DNA of 64,000 bases, taken from the NCBI GenBank assembly GCA_916048095.2, contig OU696579.1, forward strand, positions 124,001-188,000, given 5' to 3'. This stretch comes from Sacculina carcini (taxonomy: Eukaryota > Arthropoda > Thecostraca > Sacculinidae). Positions 33,201 through 43,537 of the stretch are shown here, in pieces. The notes below the pieces were generated by a model. The model searched no databases. It saw only the letters and a program-made list of their open reading frames with translations, and had not been told where the DNA came from. The position numbers and the translations under genes were made by a program. How positions within the stretch are numbered: position 1 is the first letter of the stretch; each line of letters starts with the position of its first letter.

Positions 33201-36200
33201 GGGAGTTTTTCAAATGCACTTATGGAAGAAGCTAATGAAATATTGGCAATATAAAAAATAATCTCGGAATCTAGGTGAAAAACTGCACCTATTGTGAGCC
33301 AAAAGTAATTTAATTTATTTTCAATTTAATATTATACCTGGTGTAACCCTACATGACGCTGAATTACTTGGAAAGCCCCACGTTTTAAATGCATTTCCAG
33401 AGAAAGTTGCTGAAATACTAGCAATATAAAATTTTCATGCAGTGAAAGACTGCATTTTACGCAGCTTGATACTACATTAAATACAAAAATCAACCCGCCC
33501 TATGCGAACACATTAAACCCAGACGAGCTGCGTTATAATGTGCGCATCAAAACAATTGACATCCTGATTGTTGCTGCGGCTGCCATTTGATGAGCATATA
33601 AAAGCAACCTGCAACCACTGAACGTCACAGCACTTCTAGAAAAATTAAGTCCGGTACAATAAACACTCGGCAGTGTACAACAGGAACGAGTTGCTAACAG
33701 TGACAGAGTTGTGTGCAAATAATCACCAAGGGAACCGTCGCCCGCGTTCTGTAGCAATTCGGCGGCACACTGACCGACAAGAGCTGCATGAAGCGAACGA
33801 GCTTGCGTGGCGTTTGAGTCACTGTCACCCTCGTCATCACTACCAACCATCACCAGCCCGTGTTCCTGCAGCATCAAACACATGCAACGCCGTTGTGTCG
33901 AGCGTTTATCATGAACACTAACACTAGCGTTTAGCATAACACTAACACACTAACACTAGCGTTTAGCATAACACTAACACACTAACACTAGCGTTTATCA
34001 TGAACACTAGCGTTTATCATAACACTAGCGTTTATCATGAACACTAACACACTAACATAACACTAACACACTAACACTAGCGTTTATCATGAACACTAGC
34101 GTTTATCATGAACACTAGCGTTTATCATGAACACTAGCGTTTATCATGAACACTAGCGTTTATCATGAACACTAACACTAGCGTCTATCATGAACACTAG
34201 CGTTTATCATGAACACTAACATAACACTAACACTAGCGTTTAGCATAACACTAACACACTAACACTAGCGTTTAGCATAACACTAACATAACACTAACAC
34301 ACTAACACTAGCGTTTATCATGAACACTAGCGTTTATCATAACACTAACACTAGCGTTTATCATGAACACTAGCGTTTATCATGAACACTAGCGTTTATC
34401 ATGAACACTAGCGTTTATCATGAACACTAGCGTTTATCATGAACACTAGCGTTTATCATGAACACTAACACTAGCGTCTATCATGAACACTAGCGTTTAT
34501 CATGAACACTAGCGTTTATCATGAACACTAACATAACACTAACACTAGCGTTTAGCATAACACTAACACACTAACACTAGCGTTTAGCATAACACTAACA
34601 CACTAACACTAGCGTTTATCATAACACTAACATAACACTAACACACTAACACTAGCGTTTATCATGAACACTAGCGTTTAGCATAACACTAACATAACAC
34701 TAACACACTAACACTAGCGTTTATCATAACACTAACATAACACTAACACACTAACACTAGCGTATATCATGAACACTAGCGTTTAGCATAACACTAACAT
34801 AACACTAACACACTAACACTAGCGTTTAGCATAACACTAACATAACACTAACACACTAACACTAGCGTTTATCATAACACTAACATAACACTAACACTAG
34901 CGTTTATCATGAACACTTGACGCGACGTGTTCAGCATTACTCACATAGACACGACTTTTGCCGGCTGTGTTGGAAGTGTTACCTCACTCGACAAGACATA
35001 TCAAGACTCGACAAGACATATCAAGACTCGACAAGACATATCAAGACACGACAAGACATATCAAGACTCGACAAGACATATCAAGACACGACAAGACAAA
35101 CCATATACGATTAATCTTATTCAGAACGTATATGACCAATTGACCGCATAATACCACTTATTATCCAAACGTAATACTAGAAAATTTGTAAACAATTCTA
35201 AATAAAAGCATTCGGAGATACTTCACAAGGCTTTGTCGAAGCCCCATACCCCCAACCATTAACATAATTTATTATGGAAGAATTATGTTATGCTGAACAA
35301 AATCTCCATGAACGAAACCGTCGTGTGTTGACAGTATTACTATTTTCTATTGGCAATGTGTTTCTTGTTTGTGTGCGACAATTAATATATGAGTTAAATT
35401 CAACAAACACACACACATACACACCCAATATACGGCTGCATTACACATGCACATCCAGGAAAATTTGCACATGATAACGCACTGTTATGTCATAATGTTG
35501 ACATTTGTGTCATGATGAGCGCAAGACAATGGTGTAAGAGGTGATGGTTGATATTGTTCAGACAATCAGAGGATAGAGAGAGGTGCGCACCGTGATCAGG
35601 CGGTCTCTCTCGTGCAGCTGTTTCTGACAAACATCCAGCTCACACTTGACCCGAGATATCAGTCGCTTCAATCTCTCGTGCTCACTGCAGTTGTTCTTGT
35701 AGTTCCGCTTTCAACACCAACACACACACAACATGATAACGATACACATACGACACTGACAGGCACAAACTCACACCAATCTGCTCGCAAACATTTGAAA
35801 TACATGAAAAAGCAAGCAAGCCAAATGTGGGTGTGTACATAAAATACCACGTATCAAGCTGCATGAAACTAGAGGAAATAGCTAGACCTGAGATGAGGCA
35901 GTGTGCCCGAATTCGTGTCTCTTTCTGTATGTGTTTGTGTGTGTGTGTGTATATATATGTGAGTATGTGAAGGTATATATGTGCGTGTATATATGTGTAT
36001 GTATGTGAGTGTGTGTACGTATGCATGTACATGTGCATATGTATATATGTGTATGTATGTATATAAACGTGTGTATGTGTGCATGTGTGCCGACCTGCAG
36101 CTGACAATGTGATTCGTGTAGATCGTCGATTTTATCGTTGAGAAGTTGCACTTGATAAATAAGCGTTGATTTGTCGTTGTCTAGCTGTGCCGATGACAAC

Positions 36201-39200
36201 ATACTCTTGCGCAACTTCTCCTCTAGCTCGCGCAGCTCGTGCTGACAACACAGGCAACAACATATCAGACACGTGCAAGCACAGGCAATAAGTAGGCACT
36301 TGACAAGTTCTTCTCGAGTGGCGTTCCTGAGGAGCGTGGGAGTTTGGCATCGAGACCATATGTGATTGCAACTTGTATAAGGTGTATGTGACAAGGAAAC
36401 AGAGTTGAAAATTAGCTGTTATCATTCCAGTTGTGTTTTGTATGTTTTTTACAGTTATTCGCGCAGTATCCACGTGTGATAGTGCAAGTATCCACGTGTG
36501 ATAGTGCAAGTATGCACGTGTGATAGTGCAAGTATCCACGTGTGATAGTGCAAGTATCCACGTGTGATAGTGCAAATATCCACGTGTGATAGTGCAAATA
36601 TCCACGTGTGATAGTGTAAGTATGCACGTGTGATAGTGTAAGTATACACGTGTAATAGTGCAAGTATCCACGTGTGATAGTGCAAGTATCCACGTGTGAT
36701 AGTGCAAGTATCCACGTGTGATAGTGCAAATATCCACGTGTGATAGTGTAAGTATGCACGTGTGATAGTGTAAGTATACACGTGTAATAGTGCAAGTATC
36801 CACGTGTGATAGTGCAAGGGTCATTATGATGCCCAGTTACCAGAGAATATCCACACGTAGTTTGTAGTTTGACGCATCTCAAGCCAGCTAGGAAATGTAT
36901 TTGTGTACTGACAGAGTACCTTGACCACGCCAGCAGGTGAACTTTCTCTGTTGGCAGTGTCTGTAACCGTAATCTCTGCGTTCCATTTGTTTTGCACCAT
37001 TGGTGTGGGGTGGTAACGTTCAGTAATATGCGACCGTATTGAATAGCTAGCATCTTACAGTGAAGTTTAGTGATTATTATAGAATTTGAGCATTTCAAGT
37101 GGGGTATATTTGCGCCGCACTTTCTTGTTGCTCATGCACTCGTAGAATCACCATCATGTCTGCTATAGACCTGGCGGCTGCATTTATAACATTGTCGCTC
37201 ATTTTCAACAGTTGAAGAAATCACGCTACGCTAAATAGTTGACACACACACACAGTCAAATAAGCCACACCATACTCAAACTGCCCATTGCATATGTAAG
37301 AAAACAGTACAGCCCATATGACTGTGCATACCCGCAGATCACGAGCAGTGTCATGTGTTGACACGCCATTATCCACAGCAGCGCCAGAATCGCCGCTGGT
37401 GCGCCGACAAGCAGCACTTGCTTGTTGAAAACACGTCAAACCACCAGTGCCAGGTGCAGCTAGCGATAGACAGAAAACAACACCGGTATCAGACACAAAC
37501 ACATCGAACAAGAGCCGAGTATCGTGTCAATAAGTCGTCTTGTGTCAGGTGGCACGACATTGAAACAAAACAATACGCTTATACGCTTAAAACGGCATAT
37601 AAAAGAAAAACATATTCAGGCAATTCCACAACGCTCGTATCGATTTTCGCACAATACTTCATCAAGCCAGACTATGACTGACAGAACAGACATATCAATT
37701 TTTCAATACTCCGCGATAAAAAAACACATAATAAATATAATAGTGCTATATAACTTCCGTGTTTGTATTGCTTGTATCTGTTTTAATGATGTTATTCATT
37801 TTCACACCACCTACTATATTAAATAATTCAGAAAGTCACAATGAATGAATGAATGTTTTGAAGAGTATAAAGAGCACCAGACTAGCACGCACCAGTAGCA
37901 AGACTGGCGTCCTCCCCGCTCACATTCTCCTCCGACTGCTGCTGCTGTCGCTCTAGCTCGCGAATACGAAGCTGGCGCGCCTCAACACGAGCCTGTCTCC
38001 TAGCTGCCAATCGAGCTTCAGACTAGACACACACACATACACATACATGTTAGTCTATTTTTCACACGCTCCCTTAGAAACACGTTTAATAAATGATCCA
38101 TGTGTATGGCATGTCATGTTTCTTTGTACCGTAATGGAACTTTGGCATGGCTAATCACTAAAAATTCAAATTATTTCACAATTCCAACGTTTTACTCTCT
38201 CGCTTAGACAGAAATAATTAAGCAGATTATGTTAAACTCCGCACAAGACTTCAAGACAAGACTAACAGACATTGTGAGGGAAACTTTTCATTCCTTATAA
38301 ATTCATAATTTATTACTATTACTAGAATTGCACCCAACGGAGAAAGTGACGCAAGAGTGCAAGTGATATAAGCTGTATCACGCGACGAATACACACTTCG
38401 CACGTTCAAAAGATAGGAAACTGGAGGAGAGAAAGAGAACACAAATACGGCACAAAAGATGGCAAATCATGGCTGAGACTAATGCACACACCATCAAATA
38501 TAGATAACAAATAACAAAATGCCCAGATTATATACAAATTAATAGAACTTGCATAAGGTTGACTAGATTTGTTGGATTCACACTACACACACGCACGCAC
38601 GAATGCACACTAACACAAAATACAAATTAAGACAAAATTTTCGGATTTTCAAATGCACACAATGGCAGATATAGATAATAACAGACACACACACACACAC
38701 ACTAACATACACGAATATAAATACCCGTCTTCATAACTTAAATCAATATTTACAGTGGGTGTCGTCACAGCCACACAGCGGCCAAGTAAATGACAATACT
38801 TGTGAAAAACAGGAAATTTTACTTCTTCAAATGTAAGGTATGTGAAAAGTAATTTAACTGATCTTCACAAAAACACCAAGTCAAGTTTAAAATAAAATTT
38901 AAAGTATGTTCTAAATCGCCGAATCGTCTCAATGTCATTCGAATGTATTAAAATAAGCAGTTTTGTCAAATGTTAGACTGATTCGGTTTTCACTTCCAGC
39001 TGTTCTCGAATTTAAAAATGTATTTAGTCTATTTCATCGAGAATTCACTTTCACCAATTTGTCCGAGGCAATATAAGAAATTGTTGCGATCATTAATGAA
39101 AAATATATTGCATTTGCCTTTAAATTAGCTATTTACTTTTTGCTTACTTTTGGATGGTCATTTTCCGTTTTGCGATGTTAGATCAAAACGTAGGTCACTT

Positions 39201-39506
39201 TTTGGTGGTATATTGTGAAAATGAAACCAACAACTCGTTTTTCCGTTGAGCGAATGATGACTTTTTCGCTAAATTTCAAGGTTACTTTTTCTTAAAAATA
39301 AAGTTACTGTTTATAAATTATATATTACCATTTGGCAGCACATGATAATATAACGAGTGGTAGATAGCAGACAGAAAAGTGCAAGCAGTGGGAGATTTAT
39401 TGTGGCCACTAACTTCTTTGGTGATACGGTCCAGAGCCTCGTCCTCGATCGTGTAATGTTTGCCCGATCGTTTTCTGCTGGCCACACTACCTCCGCTCGC
39501 ATCCAT
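29359..39506 (-). CDS. LRRFIP: LRRFIP-like protein (flightless-interacting family), 10 exons
   Basis: Coiled-coil adaptor of the LRRFIP family, whose members bind the gelsolin-related protein Flightless-I and act in cytoskeletal and immune or Wnt signalling; cytoplasmic. Exons on the minus strand: 39506-39414, 38022-37893, 37459-37332, 36241-36095, 35707-35591, 33865-33727, 31724-31569, 31001-30922, 29720-29616, 29442-29359. The 1,179 nt encode 392 aa with all phases consistent. Exons 1-2 give YTIEDEALDRITKE and SEARLAARRQARVEAR then RIRELERQQ, the conserved N-terminus. Exon 4 gives KLRKSMLSSAQLDNDKSTLI. Exons 5-6 give ERDRLITEHGLVMV. Exon 7 gives RRLKLQLEEQ. Exons 8-9 give YRFKLQKSEQEITNL and LENQVQRYKMAAEIAEKSEE. 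Almost everything after exon 3 is predicted coiled coil. Exon 3 is low-complexity and poorly conserved. Intron 7 seems to have a GC donor (CAG|GCACGA). The exon 5 acceptor (gttgaaag) is weak. Confidence 0.93.
29949..30215. repeat. (TA)n - hairpin - (TA)n structure in an LRRFIP intron
   Basis: (TA)n tracts at 29949-30010 and 30163-30214 flank a 28-bp inverted repeat. The left arm at 30024-30051 contains AACTTCTTCAGACACAAGT; its complement at 30078-30105 differs at one position. The loop is 26 bp. This could be a MITE inserted in a TA tract or a replication-generated palindrome. Confidence 0.85.
30705..30825 (+). repeat. Dispersed retroposon-like repeat, (TAA)n-tailed copy
   Basis: Opposite orientation to the copies at 1760, 13798 and 38300: CAAAGTGCGTAGAGGC, AAGCTTATAACGCTTGAGTG, CTTCCTGCGTTACT, ending in (AAT)6-7. 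The tail marks this as the sense strand of the family. Confidence 0.6.
31725..32580. other. LRRFIP intron 6, left part
   Basis: No gene is seen. Positions 32490-32580 contain GTGTTCGAGCCCTG, resembling a pol III B box, and CCCGGGGGCACCCAT. A related segment is at 59570-59720, so a SINE-like dispersed repeat may be present. Confidence 0.35.
32581..32906 (-). pseudogene. Transposon-like ORF fragment (NELPLR-type family)
   Basis: A 109-codon minus-strand open frame encodes VDNVQAVLTDNIAVNTGNMQ, then GRRLRTIGCTLHQTELPLRR and AFFQKIDAALTGARS. It resembles a multicopy protein family in invertebrate genomes with a CLLHxNELPLR motif and a preceding DNTxVNTG motif, presumably transposon-derived. It lies inside LRRFIP intron 6, has no splice-site support as a host exon and ends in a stop. 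The family name is not known to me. Confidence 0.4.
32907..33726. other. LRRFIP intron 6, right part
   Basis: AT-rich. A short block appears twice in divergent form: GAAAAACTGCACC near 33280 and GAAAGACTGCATT near 33443, each preceded by TATTGGCAATATAAAA/CTAGCAATATAAAA, suggesting an old duplication of about 160 bp. No gene. Confidence 0.3.
33893..34915. repeat. 1-kb satellite in LRRFIP intron 5
   Basis: About 1,020 bp are built from AACACTAGCGTTTATCATG (19 bp) mixed with AACACTAACAC and CATAACACTAAC variants in a shuffled higher-order pattern. Only about 30 bp separate it from the acceptor of exon 6 (33865). Confidence 0.95.
34988..35098. repeat. 20-bp tandem repeat, about 5.5 copies
   Basis: Units of TCGACAAGACATATCAAGAC, with CTC/CAC variation. 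It lies next to the 1-kb satellite in the same intron. Confidence 0.95.
35101..35590. other. LRRFIP intron 5, AT-rich part
   Basis: No exon or element is recognised. A plus-strand open frame at 35274-35474 has no support. Confidence 0.35.
36459..36818. repeat. 22-bp minisatellite with 16 CACGTG E-boxes
   Basis: Each unit contains TATCCACGTGTGATAGTGCA or a close variant, and CACGTG is kept in all 16 copies counted. Variant units (GTATACACGTGTAATAG at about 36637 and 36772) recur 6 units apart, a higher-order repeat. It lies in LRRFIP intron 3, about 220 bp from exon 4. Minus-strand frames of up to 230 codons across it are artefacts. Confidence 0.95.
38300..38435 (-). repeat. Dispersed retroposon-like repeat, copy 4
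   Basis: AGTGACGCAAGAGTGCAAGT then GATATAAGCTGTATCACGCG with a flanking TTTATTACTATTACTAG: a more diverged member of the family at 1760, 13798 and 30705. It lies in LRRFIP intron 1. Confidence 0.5.
38436..39413. other. LRRFIP intron 1, remaining part
   Basis: Short CA tracts (38690-38700) and, at 39130-39320, GTTACTTTTTC-type sequence like that at 17765-18010. No gene is seen. Confidence 0.35.
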
Positions 39507-40537
39507 TGTCTATATGAGCAGACGCACAATGATTACGTTCAGTAGGCCTTGGATTAGTGAGGGTTGAAAAATGAAAGCATTGGGTGTCACTGTATCAGTG
39601 TAAAACATGACCAACAACAATTTAACACGGCAAAGCGCAAGTATCACGCTGGTAATCACTGTTGTTGTTGTTGTTATTGTTGTTATTGGTTACTGCATAT
39701 AGCACAGGTAATATCTGGTAATCACACCATAGCTATCATATAGCTGGTAATCACAACCAACGTTGAGGTGGTGAATGTCACACTGACGTCACAGACAAAC
39801 TAACAACCCTTCCAGAAAATAGTCTAAAATAAACTCCAAATTAAACTTGAAACCAATTTAAAAATAAAATACAGCCATGAATCTAAGAGCAAGTCCAATA
39901 GCGACCAGCCAGAGAAAACACCACAAATGTGAACATATACATAATACAGAAATCCCTTTCAATAGATTACTTATATATTTACGCACACATAGATATGAAT
40001 ACACATGTATGCAAGCATAAAAACTCTAGCTCACAGAAAAAACTACGTTCAACCAAATGAGAACAACTTCACACTGCCAGATTTGTCCAAGTTCTTCTGA
40101 TATCATTGATGCCAAATGATCCTGTAAATTGCACATTCGGGCATTAGGGTGTGTCTGGTGCAAAACAATAAGATAGTAATTTGTAGCATTATAATTGTAC
40201 GTATAAGGGCAATCTGAGTGAAGTTCACGTTTTATTCTTCAATTCACATGTGAAGTTTTCATTTGACTTTCATACGCCTGCATAATAGGAAAACTAGTAA
40301 TAGCTAATAGGAAAACTAGTAATCTTCGCATTATCTTTATTTGTTCTAATAACTCGAATATTATAGTGTCTTTTTGCGTTTGTGTATCTGTTTTCATGTT
40401 TTCGATGTTGCGATTCATATAGGGCGTTTACAAGATGTGACGTGATACAAACACCGGCCAACGGATTTCACTTACGACACGACACGATGTACACTCACAC
40501 TCACCAGCAAAGAAGACCCGACCCAAGCATGCCTTCC

Positions 40538-40564
40538 TATTTATAACCTTGCATCACGTGATGC
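40538..40564 (-). promoter_or_regulatory. TATA box beside a palindromic E-box
   Basis: On the minus strand the perfect palindrome GCATCACGTGATGC (40551-40564) is followed 5 bp later by TATAAATA (40545-40538). TCACGTGA is the site preferred by USF/TFE-type bHLH-zip factors. It is about 1 kb upstream of the LRRFIP start codon, so it could be that gene's promoter with a 5' UTR intron. It could instead belong to the LTR of the Gypsy element to its right. Confidence 0.4.
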
Positions 40565-41256
40565 TTGTCACAAATCCACGTACACACGCATGCACTTTAA
40601 GCTTGACCTGATAATGACAACATGGTGCCAACATGATAATGACGATATATATATATATATTATAGCTGTGTTTAGAATATATTTGTCAACAAATAACAAA
40701 AAAGCATGAAACAATATATAAATCCGTATAAATAACATTGAAAAATGTACATTGAGCGCAGCTCTGACGGATATGATATATTTACACATTGTAACACCAT
40801 TATTATACAAATTATTATGTACATTACACATTATTATACACATGATTGTTATGCCCATTATTATACACACGATATATAAAATAGTGTTTCTCAACGTAGA
40901 TCATATGACCCCCTTGGGGCTATGGTTTTGTTTTGAGGGGTCATAGGACCGAATTTAAAAAATGGGAGTTCACCATATTTTCTCAGGGGTAACAAAAATA
41001 TATGTTGAAACAGTTACTATGATTATTATTGTAGAAGTATATTTAACAATAGTAAAAACGAACAGGAACAAGTCAATCACGCACACATTATAGACACTAT
41101 CACACTATACTACAACATATTACGATTATCCCTCTAGCATACTCACGAATTTCAAACCTCCGCTAATACCGTTAATTCTAATCACGGCAAAGTATAAACA
41201 ATAACATCATGTGACATTGATCAACGCACCTCTCTCATATCAACATCTAAATAAAC

Positions 41257-43304
41257 TCACACCTCCTCCTGATTATTACACTCACACAAATGGCATACAC
41301 GGCCTCTTCCACGCCTAGAACGAATTCGCTCTGATCTACGAATTGGCACACGATCATCCGGTGTCAAGCCGGCTCCGGCCGATCCACTGTCAATCTGGGA
41401 CGTTGTTTGATCACCCGCAGGGAGACGGACGACGAGGTCTTCGTCACTCGTGTCCACAGATGCATTCACGCTGGCTTCCGTACACGCGTCCTTCAGCCGC
41501 ACATCGCGAACGTGTCTGTACATCCCATCTACTTCAATACACTGAGCAGACACTACACCCTCTGTATATCTATCATCACATCGTGCTCCTGGCGGCTTCA
41601 CCCACACTGTATCACCCTTTTTAAACTTAGGTGCCGCCGGCTCATCATCCATTGCAGAGAGTTTTTCAACGAATCTCACTCTGACCCAGTACTTGTAGAT
41701 CAAAGAGGCTGGTGCACTGCCATGAGAGACGTCGTCCAGGGGTGTAATGTTGTAAATATGAACAGCCTCAGCGACACTGAATCTTTTTCTTGTAGCAATT
41801 ACTTCAACGGTACGGTGATTGCGTTCTATTAATCCGTTGCCAGAAGGAGCGTATGCGCATCTGAACCTGACCTGTACTCCCCATTGATGGGCAAACTGGA
41901 CAAAGCGTTGACTCCGGAATGACGCTTCGTTGTCGGTGAGGATCGATTCTGGAGGACAACGGTCGTAAAACACGCCTTGCAGAACGTGGGTAATATTATC
42001 GACACTGTGAGAGCGTAACTCGCGCCAGATGGCAAATCGAGAAGGCCCACAGTCAATTAAGGTCAAATAAGACTTGCCTCGAAAATGAGAAATGTCCATT
42101 GCCAAGCGTTCCCACACTTTTTCAACAGCCGTACTACCCTTAGGCCATCGAACGGGAGCAGGGTCAATGGATTTGCAGACATCACACGCAGACACTACTT
42201 TCTTGACGTCGTTCCTACTCGCCTCACAGCCTCACAGCCTTTTAGCGAAATACAAAGTTCGTTTAATACCCGGGTGACCCATTTCGTGGTGAATTTCACG
42301 AATTCTCGCTTCAACTGGCATGGCCACGGCGGAACAGGACACACAAGCTTGAGCGGGCTGTCTTTCGAGCCAATCAGTCGGTACCCGAGTCAGCTGGTCT
42401 GCTTTTTATCTTTTGACGGCAGTAGACGTATTTCCACTTGCAAACGATACTCTTAAATCAAAGACTTTACAATATCAAACCTTCTGCGAGCGAGCATTTC
42501 CCCAGCTGCTTTCGTTCGTAGCCTTTGTTTGTCTGTCAATAGATCAGAGACCCATCTGTACACTGTGAGCGAATCAGTCACCAATTCAACTTTGTTCATG
42601 TCCCACGCGAGTGCCAAATTCAATCCTTTTATTACGGCGTCCAACTCAGCCATGTTGATATGTCGAACATTTTCCTTCCTCAACCAGCTGCCATCTTCCA
42701 TTATTTCACCATTCACTTCAATAGCTGCTCCCAACGCGAGACTACTTGCATCCACCCAAACTTTTGCTTTATTTCCTAGAACAGCCCAGCGCCCACACGC
42801 GGGATCATGTTGATCTAGCTGAGCTCTAAGACGGTGTAGACAGTGATGTACAGCTTCGCTTTTAATCTCATCATCCCATGATTTACTATTCTCATTGGCA
42901 ATCCTGTATATATATGCGGTCGTCACGCGCAGCCATCCCCCGACAGGTAAGTGACCTATCCATTTCCTACAAATGTAAAATATAGTTATTCGAGTCAGTA
43001 GCTCGGGTAAGTCAAATACAGCACTGTCACGACACCATCTCAACTGTCCTTTTCTATTAAACACTCTCAGACCGAGAAGTCTAGCTCCACCCTTGGCTTT
43101 CTCGCTTTCTTTGCACACCAGTCCATATCTAAGTAAATGTCGTCGCACATGATCAACACCTACTATGTCCTCATTCACCAACACATCATCTACATACGGG
43201 ATGGCTCCTGCCTCGACAAGCTCATCTCGATGAATCACGGCCTTCAGTACAGCTTTCATGATTAAAGGGGCCACGTTAAGCCCAAACCCCAACCTGGTAA
43301 GACA
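41257..43304 (-). mobile_element. Ty3/Gypsy-like pol, RT end to integrase (downstream half)
   Basis: The minus strand starts inside reverse transcriptase at LTRLGFGLNVAPLIM and has YVDDVLVNED, then RNase H (KVWVDASSLALGAAIEVNGE, NMAELDAVIKGLNLAL). After a stop at 42453 and frame changes come an integrase zinc finger (HHEMGHPGIKRTLYFAKR ... CDVC) and the integrase core at 42195-41257. The core has MDISHF, SILTDNEASF and GNGLIERNHR, which supply the catalytic D, D and E, and it is followed by a C-terminal FKKGDTVWVKPPG segment. The 312-codon integrase frame is uninterrupted. The other half of pol lies at 47696-48350 beyond a nested LINE. No LTR pair was found. Confidence 0.8.
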
Positions 43305-43478
43305 ACAACAACAACAACAACAACAAAACATGTATTTCATATAGCGCTCTAATTATCATAGGCGCGAGGAACGGCTAGCTATAAAATGTATACAATGTGG
43401 AATAAACAAAACAGTATCGCATAAACAAAAATATAAGCAGCGATATACTATGAAGGAACAATTGAAAATAACTATGGA

Positions 43479-43515
<37 letters not shown>

Positions 43516-43537
43516 AACAGTTATTCACACAATATAA

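Noticed and set aside
33893-35100. CRISPR-like regular repeats
   Set aside because: Units are contiguous without unique spacers, in a eukaryotic intron; these are satellites.
35274-35474. Plus-strand frame starting MEELCYAEQNLHERNR
   Set aside because: Looks coiled-coil-like but lies on the strand opposite LRRFIP, has no splice sites and degenerates into CA-repeat translation.
36132-37098. Minus-strand frames of 120-230 codons with repeated TITRGYLHYH
   Set aside because: The 22-bp repeat gives a 66-bp coding period in every frame. Only 36241-36095 within this region is a real exon.
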